From CALRGE01 sp964360635 (GTDB lineage Bacteria; Patescibacteriota; Gracilibacteria; UBA1369; 2-02-FULL-48-14), in NCBI GenBank assembly GCA_964360635.1, contig CAYHXO010000021.1:1-23304 (forward strand): a DNA stretch of 23,304 bases, read 5' to 3'. Of this stretch, positions 1 through 8,533 are shown piece by piece. A model generated the notes under the pieces. The model ran no database searches, was not told where the DNA came from, and was given only the letters and a program-made list of their open reading frames with translations. Every line of letters begins with the position of its first letter. Positions within the stretch are counted from its first letter, which is position 1. A program made the position numbers and the translations under genes.

Positions 1-270
1 ATAGATTTTGATGTTTCAGTAGTTATAGATAGAAAAACAGAAGTTGCAGCTCTTAGAGCTGTGATAGAAAAAGCAGCAAAGCCAATCTTAAAAACTATTG
101 AGCTTTTCGATAGTTACGAAGGTGATAAAATAGAAGCAGGCAAAAAAAGTTTAGCGTTCAGAATCACACTTCAAGCGGATGATCGAACGCTAACAAGCGC
201 AGATCTAGAACATGCTCAGCATGCCGTTTGGAATTCTCTAGAAAAAATCGGTGGCCACATAAGAAAATAA
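1..270 (+). CDS. pheT: Phenylalanyl-tRNA synthetase beta subunit, C-terminal fragment (FDX-ACB domain)
   Basis: The frame is open from base 1 to the TAA at 268-270, so this is the last 89 residues of a gene that begins outside the window. The sequence fits the ferredoxin-like anticodon-binding (FDX-ACB) domain at the C-terminus of PheT. It opens with DFDVSVVIDRKTEV, continues through a helix (VIEKAAKPILKTIELFDSYEG) and SLAFRITLQADDRTLTS, and ends in a helix with HAVWNSLEKIGGHIRK. In the family this domain binds the anticodon stem of tRNA-Phe, and the alpha2-beta2 enzyme charges tRNA-Phe in the cytoplasm. A GTG at 61 is an internal codon, not a start. A gap of about 100 bases with its own promoter separates it from the next gene. 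Confidence 0.88.
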   Translation: MDFDVSVVIDRKTEVAALRAVIEKAAKPILKTIELFDSYEGDKIEAGKKSLAFRITLQADDRTLTSADLEHAQHAVWNSLEKIGGHIRK

Positions 271-287
271 CAGCGCAGTAGGCGGCA

Positions 288-316
288 TTGACGCACCGAA
301 GGTGCCTAACTATAAA
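288..316 (+). promoter_or_regulatory. Sigma70-type promoter for the penicillin-binding protein gene
   Basis: TTGACG at 288-293, a 17-base spacer, then TATAAA at 311-316. A small hairpin (GCACC-GAA-GGTGC, 293-305) lies inside the spacer. Transcription should begin near 322-324, right at the first in-frame ATG (322), which leaves two readings for the start of the next gene. Confidence 0.6.
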
Positions 317-369
317 GTTCCATGCAATTCCAACAAAGAAAAATCATCTACGGCAGAAAAGAGAACACA

Positions 370-2997
370 ATGTCTAAATTTAAAACTGTAGTTGTTTATG
401 GAATTTTAGCTGGTGTTGGCCTACTCGTAGTACTCTTGATTTACTTCAGCATTGGATTGCCAAATCCGAGTGAATTAAAAGATATGAACCTCACTCAGTC
501 CACAGAGATTATGGACAGAAATGGAGGCCTACTTTACGCAATTCACGGTGATGAAAATCGAAAATCACTCGATTCATTAGATTTAGTTTCAGCATCACTC
601 GTAAACGCCACAGTTGCGATTGAAGATGATCAATTTTATAACCATTTCGGAATAGATATCCCAGCAATTTTCAAAGCAGTCCTATCTGAAATTGGGCTTG
701 GATCTCCTCGAGGTGGATCAACAATCACTCAGCAATTTGCCAGAAATACTTTCCTGACTTCCGAGCGATCATATAAAAGAAAAATTCAAGAGATTCTGCT
801 TTCAATGTTGATTGAACTCAAATTTAGTAAAAATGAGATTCTGTTGATGTATCTAAATGCAATTCCATACGGTTCAAATGCATACGGAATTGAATTGGCT
901 GCAGAAACTTATTTTGGGATTGAAGCAAAAGATTTAACGCTAGGACAATCTGCAGTTTTGGCCTCAATTCCAAATGCTCCAACTCGTTATTCACCTTATG
1001 GAGATCACCGTTTCAGCACTCTGGCTTCAGAGCCAACCGCAGAAAACATGAAAGATCGTAGTATTAAAACTGAAGCTGATTTAGAAGATGAAGAATGGTC
1101 TCGAGGATTAATTGGAAAAACATATGATCTACCGGACGGAACAAAACTTTACTTAAAAGGCCGAAGCGATCTTGTTTTGGAAAGAATGCTTGATCTAAAT
1201 ATGATTGATGAAGATGAAATGGATGAAGCTTTGGCTCAAATACAAGTGCTTGAAATCAAGCCTTATGCTGAAAGAATCAAAGCGCCTCATTTTGTGTTTT
1301 ATATAAAATCATTATTGGAAGACAAATATGGAGTATCAGTCGTTGAACAAGGAGGATTAAAAGTTTGGACAACCCTTGACCCTGATTTCCAAAAAGCGGC
1401 GGAGGAAGCCGTAGCAGAGAGAAAAGAAACAAATGCAACAAATTACGGCGCAAACAATGCTGCCTTACTATCTGTACAACCTCAAACTGGGCAGATTCTT
1501 GCAATGGTTGGATCAGCCGATTATAGAGATGACGAAATTGATGGCCAAGTTAATATAATCACAAGCCGTCGACAACCGGGATCTTCTTTCAAACCTTTCG
1601 TGTATGCCCTCGCCTTCTTAAATCAATACAGTCCGGGAACAGTGCTTTATGACGTTCAAACAAAAATAGGAAATGATACTCCTCAAAATTATCATGGCAC
1701 TTTCAACGGACCTGTAAGCATTCGTTACGCTCTCGGCCAATCTTTAAATATTCCGGCAATAAAGGCATACTTTTTAGCAGGGCAAGAAGCGGCTCTCGTT
1801 CCATTTATTAAATCAACTTTTGGTTTTGATTCTCTAATAGATACAGGAGATCAATATGGTTACCCAATGGTGCTTGGTGCTGTTGAAATTACTCCAATGG
1901 AAATGGCTGAGGCTTATAGCGTTTTTGCAAATGGAGGAACTCGAATTGCCCTTACCCCAATATTAAAAATTGCAAATGCTAGTGGCGATATTTTAGAACA
2001 ATGGGATGAAAGTAAAATGAATAAACAAGAAACCCTCGATCCTCAAATTGCATATTTAGTTAACGATATTTTATCAGACGCGAGCGTTGGGCTTGGTGCC
2101 GCAATTAGAATCAATGAAATAGACAATGCAGCGAAAACCGGAACTTCAAATAAACCGCCAAAGACGCCAAACGGCAGTATTCTTCCAAACAACTGTTGGT
2201 TGGCGGCATATACTCCATCTTTAGTAACAATTACTTGGACTGGAAATGCAAATGGTGACGCAATGAACTCTAACGCAGACGGATACACAACTTCAGCACC
2301 AATCTGGAAAAGTTACCTGACAAAAATGTCAGCCCGACTAGATGCAACAGAATGGGTAAAACCAGAAGGAATCAAAGAAGTTGCAGTGAGCAAAGCCAGC
2401 GGAAAATTACCTGGACCAGACACTCCTTCAGATATGATTGCGACAGAAGTATTCGCGAGCTTTTCAGTGCCAACTGAAATCGACGATGCTTATCAAAAAG
2501 TGGAAGTGGAAACAATTTCAAATCTACTAGCAACTGATTATTCTCCTGAAGAATTCGTGGTAGAAAAAACCTATCGAGTTCACAAATCAATCTTGGCGGA
2601 CTTATGGCCAAGCTGGCAAGAAGGGATTGATGCCTGGGCGGAAACTCAAGGCGAAGGCCAAAAACCACCTACGGAATCGGCAGATGCAATTCATAACGCT
2701 CAAACTGCCTCAAATGCACCAGAAATCACAATTACAAACCCATCATCTCTCTCTGAAATCAGCGGAAAAACTGCAGATATTGAAGTATCAATTCAAAGTG
2801 AAGGCAATGGATTAGACAAAGTAGTTTTCCTATTAAATGGACAAGTCCAATACACCGAGAAGGAATTCCCATACACAGGAAAAGTCCGCATGCCAACAAA
2901 CCTCCCGGCCGGTGCCACAATTGAAGTTACCGCAAAAGTTTATGACAAATATGGCTACTCCGGAACCAGCACTATTGAATTGAAGATTGGGGACTAA
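370..2997 (+). CDS. Class A penicillin-binding protein (PBP1A type) with C-terminal Ig-like domain
   Basis: Bifunctional peptidoglycan synthase: an N-terminal GT51 glycosyltransferase polymerises lipid II and a transpeptidase domain cross-links the stems, outside the membrane. Counting from the ATG at 370 (875 residues), one TM helix (about 6-28) is followed by the GT51 motifs: E85 in IEDDQFYNHFG, then RGGSTITQQFARN and a KFSKNEILLMYLN segment. An acidic insert of about 50 residues separates the domains. The transpeptidase has all three motifs: S405-S-F-K408, S458-L-N460 and K589-T-G-T. A final Ig-like beta domain starts near 783. The start is uncertain. The ATG at 322, in the same frame, would be nearly leaderless from the promoter. 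I prefer 370 because it gives a short cytoplasmic tail and follows a weak AAGAGA. It converges on an SLH gene 57 bases away. Confidence 0.92.
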   Translation: MSKFKTVVVYGILAGVGLLVVLLIYFSIGLPNPSELKDMNLTQSTEIMDRNGGLLYAIHGDENRKSLDSLDLVSASLVNATVAIEDDQFYNHFGIDIPAIFKAVLSEIGLGSPRGGSTITQQFARNTFLTSERSYKRKIQEILLSMLIELKFSKNEILLMYLNAIPYGSNAYGIELAAETYFGIEAKDLTLGQSAVLASIPNAPTRYSPYGDHRFSTLASEPTAENMKDRSIKTEADLEDEEWSRGLIGKTYDLPDGTKLYLKGRSDLVLERMLDLNMIDEDEMDEALAQIQVLEIKPYAERIKAPHFVFYIKSLLEDKYGVSVVEQGGLKVWTTLDPDFQKAAEEAVAERKETNATNYGANNAALLSVQPQTGQILAMVGSADYRDDEIDGQVNIITSRRQPGSSFKPFVYALAFLNQYSPGTVLYDVQTKIGNDTPQNYHGTFNGPVSIRYALGQSLNIPAIKAYFLAGQEAALVPFIKSTFGFDSLIDTGDQYGYPMVLGAVEITPMEMAEAYSVFANGGTRIALTPILKIANASGDILEQWDESKMNKQETLDPQIAYLVNDILSDASVGLGAAIRINEIDNAAKTGTSNKPPKTPNGSILPNNCWLAAYTPSLVTITWTGNANGDAMNSNADGYTTSAPIWKSYLTKMSARLDATEWVKPEGIKEVAVSKASGKLPGPDTPSDMIATEVFASFSVPTEIDDAYQKVEVETISNLLATDYSPEEFVVEKTYRVHKSILADLWPSWQEGIDAWAETQGEGQKPPTESADAIHNAQTASNAPEITITNPSSLSEISGKTADIEVSIQSEGNGLDKVVFLLNGQVQYTEKEFPYTGKVRMPTNLPAGATIEVTAKVYDKYGYSGTSTIELKIGD

Positions 2998-3053
2998 ATT
3001 TTCTTTTCGAGGCGGAAGCGACCGTCAAATCCAATTACACTACAAGGAAAGGT

Positions 3054-3070
3054 CTTAAGTCTTACTTAAG
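3054..3070. repeat. Small perfect hairpin at the convergent pbp/SLH junction
   Basis: CTTAAGT and ACTTAAG form a perfect 7-bp inverted repeat with a 3-base loop, overlapping the stop codon of the minus-strand SLH gene. The stem is AT-rich and no T-run follows on either strand, so it is at most a weak transcript end or processing site. Confidence 0.3.
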
Positions 3071-3819
3071 TTAAGCAACTCTACAAGTGCTGAAGTAAAT
3101 TGGTAGACTTCGGAAGCCTCAGCAACCATTTTCACCATTTCACATCGCGTCACGTTGCCATTGGGATGAAAACCACCATCAGAGTAACCCTTAAGCGGCT
3201 CGTAAAAGGTAAAGTCTTCATCATCTCTGGCAAGTAGTTCAATATATTGATAGTACCAGTCGTTCTCAGTAACGTCTGTGAAGGTTTGTGTGCCTTCTTC
3301 AGGAAGATTAAGAGTTAAACCATCTGAAATCTCCGTCAGATGGAAGATAAACCCAGCTGCGATTTTTGCCATTTCGGCACGTGTGATGAGTGCTTCTGGT
3401 CTAAAAGTACCATCACTATATCCAGCAATGATGCCCTTGCTACTAAGATATTCAATATGGGGATAGTGCCAATCCCCAGAGGTCACATCAGAAAAATCAT
3501 GGTTCGTTGGATCAACAAACTCCTCAGTATCCAGGGATCCAAAAACAATAGCGACGAGTTTTGAAGCCTCTGCACGATTGGCAACATCATTGCATCGGAA
3601 TGTTTCATCTGAATCATCGATAGCGCCCAGTTCAAACAAACCAATATTGTCTGCAGTATTAAGATAGTCATAAGCCCAATGATTTTCACCTATATCAGAA
3701 AACACCTGATCGCCAGTCTCGTAGCTAAAACCATCATCCAAATTTCTTTCGGCTGAAACAAGATTAGTAAATAATAGAGGCAGAAGGAAAAGACTAAATA
3801 CAATACGCCATTTAAACAT
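3055..3819 (-). CDS. Secreted protein with three SLH domains
   Basis: 254 residues: a clear signal peptide (MFKWRIVFSLFLLPLLFTNLVSA, cleavage near 23) and then almost nothing but S-layer-homology repeats. These lie at about 39-97 (FSDIGENHWAYDYL...NRAEASKLVA), 107-166 (FSDVTSGDWHYPHIEYL...GYSDGTFRPEALITRAEMAKIA) and 176-238 (FTDVTENDWYYQYIELL...GYSDGGFHPNGNVTRCEMVKM). In known families SLH triplets bind pyruvylated cell-wall glycans and anchor proteins to the surface. With no other domain, this may be a small wall-coating or adaptor protein. It lies downstream of a larger SLH gene on the same strand, but a terminator separates them. A possible weak -10 (TATAGT, 3835-3840) sits about 15 bases before the ATG. 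Stop is TAA. Confidence 0.85.
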   Translation of the reverse strand: MFKWRIVFSLFLLPLLFTNLVSAERNLDDGFSYETGDQVFSDIGENHWAYDYLNTADNIGLFELGAIDDSDETFRCNDVANRAEASKLVAIVFGSLDTEEFVDPTNHDFSDVTSGDWHYPHIEYLSSKGIIAGYSDGTFRPEALITRAEMAKIAAGFIFHLTEISDGLTLNLPEEGTQTFTDVTENDWYYQYIELLARDDEDFTFYEPLKGYSDGGFHPNGNVTRCEMVKMVAEASEVYQFTSALVELLNLSKT

Positions 3820-3886
3820 AATATAAAGTTAATAACTATACGCGAATTTTAAACCTGAATTTGGATATCAACAAGCTGTGTGTTCT

Positions 3887-3924
3887 AAAGAAAGATCCCT
3901 ACAAGTTCTGGACTCATAGGGATC
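3887..3924 (-). terminator. Rho-independent terminator of the large SLH gene
   Basis: Read on the minus strand, an 8-bp stem (GATCCCTA at 3924-3917 pairing with TAGGGATC at 3901-3894) encloses a 15-base loop and is followed at once by TTTCTTT (3893-3887). It sits about 36 bases after the TAA of the 465-residue SLH gene and in front of the 254-residue SLH gene, separating the two transcripts. Confidence 0.6.
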
Positions 3925-3939
3925 AATTTATTTTCTTAG

Positions 3940-3957
3940 CTTTGCGCAAGCGCAAAG
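3940..3957. repeat. Palindromic hairpin just after the large SLH gene
   Basis: CTTTGCGC-AA-GCGCAAAG is a perfect 8-bp inverted repeat ending 2 bases from the TAA (3960-3962) of the 465-residue SLH gene. It would form a 7-bp stem with a 4-base loop. No T-run follows. Placed between the stop codon and the terminator stem, it may protect the 3' end of an abundant mRNA. Confidence 0.5.
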
Positions 3958-3959
3958 TA

Positions 3960-5357
3960 TTACATCCAAGCATCATAAGCATTAGACATCATCACAGCGG
4001 CTTCACCACGAGTGATTTCATTTGATGGCTTGAATGTTCCATCTGAGTAGCCTTCCACAACACCGTCGTAGTATGCGGCTCGGACATATGGAGCGTACCA
4101 AGCAGTTGATGAAACGTCGCTCAATGGAACATATGAACCGTTAGTGTCAATTTCAGCAAGACGTACAAGCATTGTTACTGCTTCAGCTCGATTAACTGAA
4201 TCGTAAGGTCTAAAGTCTTCTTCATTTTCAATCACTCCAAGTTCTCGTCCCGCAACAACGTAGTCATAGAACCAATCGCTTGAACGAACATCATCGTAAT
4301 ATTCTCTTTCGTCTTCATAATCATCAGTATCAATTCCAGCATTTAACAATGCCATTTTTAGGAACTCAGCACGTGTTACTTCGTCGTTAGGTTCGTAGTA
4401 GTAATAACTTTCACCTTCAACAACTCCACGGCAGTAAAGATCTTCAATTTCAGTTCTAGCCCAGCTTCCTGAAATATCTTTGAAAGGAGTATCGCAATCG
4501 CTTGCTACGTAAACATCATAGTCATAATCATCTTCATCTTCGTCCTCATCGTCTGAATCACCATCTAATTCCACAGAGTAGCTAAGCAATGTATTAGCAA
4601 CAGTTCCAACATTGAATGATTTCTCATCATAGTTAGAATCATCAATTGTCATTTCATAATTTCTATCTGAACTTTCGCCCTGAATTGCGAACTCATATAC
4701 ACCTGAACCCATGTTCTTGAATGCATAGATTGAGTTGTCTGAACCATCTGAAAGATCAAAATCTGAAGATACAAGGCTTGTTACATCATCTCCGTCTTCA
4801 TCTTCAACGGTAACTTTTACGTTATAAGCACGAACCGCAATTTGATCTATCCAAGGTGATTTATTCACATCTGATCTTGGACTAACACGTACCCAGTATG
4901 CGCTTTTACTATTCCATGAAGCCTGATCCCAATCTGATGGGATATCAAAAGCCAAAGTTTGAAGTCCGGTTTCTGTGAAAGAATTCACACCACCTGAAAC
5001 CTCTAATTCTTCCCAAGAAGAACCGTCATTATATTCCCATTCCATTCCACGAACTTGATCATATTTAGCAGCAGTTGTAACTTTAAACATGATTTTATCG
5101 AACTGAAGATTGGTCATACCCATATATAGGTATTGGTCATCATTCCCAAGATCTCCATAAACCTGAACGGCATCATTATCTGATGATTCAGCCTGGCCAG
5201 TTCTTGAAACGATATTATCTTCTGAGTCTGTATAAACGTAATCAAGATCGTTTGTTGATCCTGTTAGAGTACCGGATGTACTTGATGCAAACGCGATAGG
5301 CGTTAGTGATAGCATGATTGATATCGTGCTTATCAGGGTAATGAATTTCTTCATCAT
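3960..5357 (-). CDS. Secreted acidic S-layer-type protein with three C-terminal SLH domains
   Basis: 465 residues with a signal peptide (MMKKFITLISTISIMLSLTPIAFA, cleavage near 25). Residues 26 to about 260 form beta-rich extracellular modules. One includes WEYNDGSSWEELEVSGG and a later YWVRVSP, a pattern seen in surface proteins that describe strain-like or wall-like repeats; I do not recognise a named family. A very acidic linker (DSDDEDEDEDDYDYD, about 266-283) leads to three SLH domains at about 286-345, 348-408 and 410-465, the last with GYSDGTFKPSNEITRGEA. SLH triplets anchor proteins to wall polymers, so this is probably a structural surface-layer protein. The near-consensus promoter, the 3' hairpin and the terminator suggest strong expression as a single-gene transcript. 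Its stop is TAA. No Shine-Dalgarno sequence precedes the ATG. Confidence 0.85.
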   Translation of the reverse strand: MMKKFITLISTISIMLSLTPIAFASSTSGTLTGSTNDLDYVYTDSEDNIVSRTGQAESSDNDAVQVYGDLGNDDQYLYMGMTNLQFDKIMFKVTTAAKYDQVRGMEWEYNDGSSWEELEVSGGVNSFTETGLQTLAFDIPSDWDQASWNSKSAYWVRVSPRSDVNKSPWIDQIAVRAYNVKVTVEDEDGDDVTSLVSSDFDLSDGSDNSIYAFKNMGSGVYEFAIQGESSDRNYEMTIDDSNYDEKSFNVGTVANTLLSYSVELDGDSDDEDEDEDDYDYDVYVASDCDTPFKDISGSWARTEIEDLYCRGVVEGESYYYYEPNDEVTRAEFLKMALLNAGIDTDDYEDEREYYDDVRSSDWFYDYVVAGRELGVIENEEDFRPYDSVNRAEAVTMLVRLAEIDTNGSYVPLSDVSSTAWYAPYVRAAYYDGVVEGYSDGTFKPSNEITRGEAAVMMSNAYDAWM

Positions 5358-5387
5358 ATGAGGGGTTTAAAAGTTAATTAGGTGGCA

Positions 5388-5415
5388 ATTATAGCAAGTT
5401 TTTATAATATGTCAA
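5388..5415 (-). promoter_or_regulatory. Near-consensus extended -10 promoter of the large SLH gene
   Basis: On the minus strand: TTGACA (5415-5410), a 16-base spacer ending in TGC, and TATAAT (5393-5388). Both hexamers are exact consensus. The leader to the ATG at 5357 would be about 24 bases and has no purine-rich ribosome site; the bases before the ATG read CCCCTCAT. Confidence 0.8.
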
Positions 5416-5499
5416 GTGCTATTTAATCTAACCTTAAAATAACCCAAAAAGCTGACAAAGTCCTGAATTTTTCCTGTAATCACTCGATGAAGTCGAGCT

Positions 5500-5508
5500 C
5501 CCCCCCCC
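5500..5508 (+). repeat. C9 homopolymer upstream of the ABC exporter promoter
   Basis: Nine C residues in a row lie 7 bases before the -35 box of the next gene, just after a 5-bp hairpin (CTCGA-TGAAG-TCGAG, 5483-5497). G/C runs this long are rare in AT-rich DNA and are prone to slipped-strand length change. Confidence 0.6.
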
Positions 5509-5515
5509 TTTCGCC

Positions 5516-5543
5516 TTGACAACCCGTCAAATTATCCTAAGAT
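5516..5543 (+). promoter_or_regulatory. Promoter of the ABC exporter gene, probably leaderless
   Basis: TTGACA at 5516-5521, a 16-base spacer and TAAGAT at 5538-5543. Only 10 bases separate the -10 box from the ATG at 5554, so the mRNA would have a leader of about 4 bases and no room for a ribosome binding site. Confidence 0.6.
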
Positions 5544-5553
5544 AGAACTCCTT

Positions 5554-7299
5554 ATGAAGGCAACTACAAAAAGTACAATCCGGTTCTATGCAAAGCATGT
5601 TCTAAACAACAGGTTTGAATTTGCCACAATTTTGCTGACGATTTTAGGCGGTGTTGGTTCTGAAATGATAGTCCCATACCTATATAAGCTACTGATAGAC
5701 TCAATGTCTACAGGTCAAAATGCTGAATATCTCTTCAAGCTGATTTTTCTGGTTTTAGGCGTAAACCTCTTTCATTGGGCAAGTTGGCGAATAGCTTCGT
5801 ATTTAACATGTTATTTCCAACCAAAAACCATGATGGCAATCATGAATGAGTGTTTTTCAGTAATGCATAGTCACTCTTTCAACTTTTTCAACAACAATTT
5901 TACAGGTGGCTTGGTTAAAAAAGTGAACCGTATGGCTCGCAGTTTTGAAGATATTATGGATTATATTTTTTTCAATTTCTACACTCTCGCGATCAAAATT
6001 ATTGTATCAACAATAGTGCTTTTCCACCTGAAGCCCCTGTTAGGAATCGCAATGTTAATCTGGATTTTTACCTTTTTAGCTATCAATTATTTCTTCGCAC
6101 TCTACAAGCTCACTAGATATGATTTACCAAAAGCAGCAGCAGACACTAAAGTCACAGCCAATCTGTCAGATACATTTCTAAACAGTGCAAACGTTAAGTT
6201 GTTCGCGGCATTGCCTTTCGAAACTGCAGAGTTCAAAAAAATCACACTGGACTGGTTTAAAAAAACAAAAAGAGCCTGGTTTGCAGCTCAACATGTCGAG
6301 CTTACTCAAGGCTTTTTAATGGTTGCGATCGAATTTGTAATTATGTACTTCGCCGTGAAATTATGGCTCGCTAAATCTATAACAATAGGTGACATAGTTC
6401 TGATTCAAAGCTATATATTTCTACTTTTCAACAATCTTTGGGACTTCGGCCGCACCATAAGAAATCTTTATGAACGCCTCGCCGATGCTGATGAAATGAC
6501 AGAAATTCTGGATACTCCAATCGAAGTTAAAGATAAGCGTGGCGCAAAATCCATCAAAATTACTAGAGGAAAAGTTGAATTCAACTCCGTCGGATTCTCA
6601 TATGCAGAAGAAGATGTGATTAAAAAACTTTCCCTCACAATCAAGCCGGGTGAGAAAATCGCCTTAATTGGTCCATCAGGAGGTGGAAAGTCGACAATCG
6701 TGAAGCTTTTACTTAGGCTCTTTGATCTAAATTCAGGGGAAATTTTAGTAGACAAGCAAGACATTTCCAAGTTCACACAAGATAGTCTTCGGTCTCAAAT
6801 TGCACTCGTTCCACAAGACCCGATTCTATTTCATAGAACACTCATGGAAAACATTCGCTATGGTCGTCTCAACTCAAGCAAACAAGAAGTCTACGCGGCT
6901 GCAAAACTGGCAAACTGCCATGATTTCATCAGCGAATTCCCAAACGGTTATGACACTTTTGTGGGCGAACGTGGAGTGAAGCTTTCAGGTGGAGAACGCC
7001 AGCGAGTAGCAATCGCACGAGCAATTCTCTCGAACGCAAAAATCCTGATTCTTGATGAAGCAACTTCCAGCCTCGATTCTGAATCTGAGCGCTTGATTCA
7101 ATCTGCCCTCAAAAACCTTATGAAAAATAAAACAACTTTAGTTATCGCCCATCGCCTATCCACCATTGTCCAAATGGACAGAATTATCGTGCTCAAAAAA
7201 GGCCGAATAATTGAAGAAGGAGATCACGCCAGTTTAATTAAACTTAAAGACGGATTATACAAAAAGCTCTGGGAATTACAGAGTAAGGGCTATTTATAA
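5554..7299 (+). CDS. ABC exporter, fused permease and ATPase
   Basis: 581 residues, the normal size of a half-transporter (type IV / MsbA-like fold) that works as a dimer. The membrane domain (about 1-310) has roughly six helices. The ATPase has Walker A at GPSGGGKST (G373, K379), a Q-loop LVPQDPILFHRTLMENIRYG, the signature LSGGERQRVAIARA from L477, Walker B ILILDEATSS with D501 and E502, and the switch histidine H533 in VIAHRLSTI. All catalytic residues are present, so it should hydrolyse ATP and export a lipid, glycan or peptide; the substrate cannot be read from sequence. Neighbours include S-layer genes, and glycan genes lie farther off. It ends in TAA, overlapping the 3' end of the next, oppositely oriented gene by 10 bases. 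Confidence 0.92.
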   Translation: MKATTKSTIRFYAKHVLNNRFEFATILLTILGGVGSEMIVPYLYKLLIDSMSTGQNAEYLFKLIFLVLGVNLFHWASWRIASYLTCYFQPKTMMAIMNECFSVMHSHSFNFFNNNFTGGLVKKVNRMARSFEDIMDYIFFNFYTLAIKIIVSTIVLFHLKPLLGIAMLIWIFTFLAINYFFALYKLTRYDLPKAAADTKVTANLSDTFLNSANVKLFAALPFETAEFKKITLDWFKKTKRAWFAAQHVELTQGFLMVAIEFVIMYFAVKLWLAKSITIGDIVLIQSYIFLLFNNLWDFGRTIRNLYERLADADEMTEILDTPIEVKDKRGAKSIKITRGKVEFNSVGFSYAEEDVIKKLSLTIKPGEKIALIGPSGGGKSTIVKLLLRLFDLNSGEILVDKQDISKFTQDSLRSQIALVPQDPILFHRTLMENIRYGRLNSSKQEVYAAAKLANCHDFISEFPNGYDTFVGERGVKLSGGERQRVAIARAILSNAKILILDEATSSLDSESERLIQSALKNLMKNKTTLVIAHRLSTIVQMDRIIVLKKGRIIEEGDHASLIKLKDGLYKKLWELQSKGYL

Positions 7300-8504
7300 A
7301 GGAAGAAGTCTATAAAAGACAAGAACTCTACGTTTTTGTCTTTTTGAGTAAAATTCTGATTAATAATATAGACTTTTTCAAATGCTATTTTTTGAATCAG
7401 TTCATGTAAACCCCTGCCAATTTTAGCTTCGTTAAATTCTGTGTATTTAGCCTCATATCCATGCAATTCTCCTGTCTTCGTTTTACAAACAAAATCCATC
7501 TCATTACCTGAAACAGTTCGCAAATAAAAAACATGGTCCTTGCCATATTTCTCCTGTAAATGGAGATAAATAAAGTTCTCAAACAAGGCTCCTACATCGC
7601 TTCTTTTATTCAAAGCAGTAAAGTTAGATAAAATGCTATTTCGGATACCGTTGTCAAAAAAATAAACTTTCGAAGCTTTTTTTATGCTGTTAATTTCGTT
7701 GGTAAAATACGGCTGAAGAAAATCCACAACAAAAGTATGTCTCAGCAGATCCAAGTATCGAGATAACGTTGGGCTACTCAATTGAAGCTCTTTGCTAATT
7801 TCAAGATTATTTTTCAAATTACCCATAATTTTTGCCAAATATACCAATAGATTATTGAATGTTAATACGTGATTTTCAACAATCATATGCCGTATATCTT
7901 TACCAAGATATGTTGAGTTGTACTCCTGAAGTAAATCTATTTTTAGATCTACTTCAGATTCCAAAGCAACCTTTGGCAATCCACCATAAAGCAGATACTC
8001 ATCCAGTAGATTTTTAAGGATTCCGGCATCAGTCATTGGATTTTTACTCAACTCAAATTTTTTTGCCTTAATAAATTCATTAAAATCAAAAGGTCTAAGT
8101 TGAAAGGTGCGTTTTCTACCAACTAAGCTATCTTGTAACTTTGCCTTTATCTCCAAATTTGCAGATCCGGACACAAACAATTTTATTTGCTGACGGTGCT
8201 CATCATATAGAAACTTTAAGAAGTTCGACGGCCTTGAATGAAGCTGGATTTCATCTAAAAAAACCGTGTTTTTCCTGCCTTCGGTGGAAACTGTTTTCAA
8301 AAAAAGGTCATAATTCTCAAGCAAAGCCAAATCATTTGGATTTTCCAGGTTATAATAAAATGTTTTAGCTCCAGTCGATTCAATATCTCTTTGAATTTGC
8401 TTCATTAAAGTGCTCTTCCCAACCTGTCGAGGACCACTAATAAACACAATCTCTTCCCTCTCAATCCACGGCTTTATTTGACTATAAATATTTCTTTCTA
8501 TCAT
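7290..8504 (-). CDS. AAA ATPase with DUF4143-type C-terminal domain
   Basis: 404 residues. The N-terminal P-loop domain has FISGPRQVGKSTL (Walker A, K30) and NTVFLDEIQL (Walker B, D84 E85). This is the ATPase_14 type, in which the wording GPRQVGKST is typical. The C-terminal half carries a winged-helix-like stretch (LQLSSPTLSRYLDLLRHTFVVDFLQPY) and the DUF4143 signature GNEMDFV...HGYEAKY, which resembles a PD-(D/E)XK nuclease core (D and ExK). Such proteins are common, mobile and poorly understood; many sit alone, as here. A short AAAGG precedes the ATG, one of the few ribosome sites in this window. A dyad overlaps the promoter. The gene ends in TAG and overlaps the ABC gene tail to tail. Confidence 0.88.
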   Translation of the reverse strand: MIERNIYSQIKPWIEREEIVFISGPRQVGKSTLMKQIQRDIESTGAKTFYYNLENPNDLALLENYDLFLKTVSTEGRKNTVFLDEIQLHSRPSNFLKFLYDEHRQQIKLFVSGSANLEIKAKLQDSLVGRKRTFQLRPFDFNEFIKAKKFELSKNPMTDAGILKNLLDEYLLYGGLPKVALESEVDLKIDLLQEYNSTYLGKDIRHMIVENHVLTFNNLLVYLAKIMGNLKNNLEISKELQLSSPTLSRYLDLLRHTFVVDFLQPYFTNEINSIKKASKVYFFDNGIRNSILSNFTALNKRSDVGALFENFIYLHLQEKYGKDHVFYLRTVSGNEMDFVCKTKTGELHGYEAKYTEFNEAKIGRGLHELIQKIAFEKVYIINQNFTQKDKNVEFLSFIDFFLYK

Positions 8505-8516
8505 AGACCTTTGTAA

Positions 8517-8533
8517 ATAAGTAGCTTACTTAT
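8517..8533. promoter_or_regulatory. Candidate operator dyad in front of the AAA ATPase gene
   Basis: ATAAGTA-GCT-TACTTAT is a perfect 7-bp inverted repeat with a 3-base centre. It overlaps the proposed -10 box (8529-8534, minus strand) and start site of the ATPase gene, the usual place for a repressor site. No dedicated regulator gene lies beside it. Confidence 0.35.

Noticed and set aside
293..305. GCACC-GAA-GGTGC hairpin after pheT as a terminator
   Set aside because: Only a 5-bp stem, no T-run after it, and it sits inside the spacer of the next promoter.
7290..8504. Toxin-antitoxin or defence island around the DUF4143 ATPase
   Set aside because: No partner toxin, methylase, nuclease or mobile element lies beside it; both neighbours belong to other functions.
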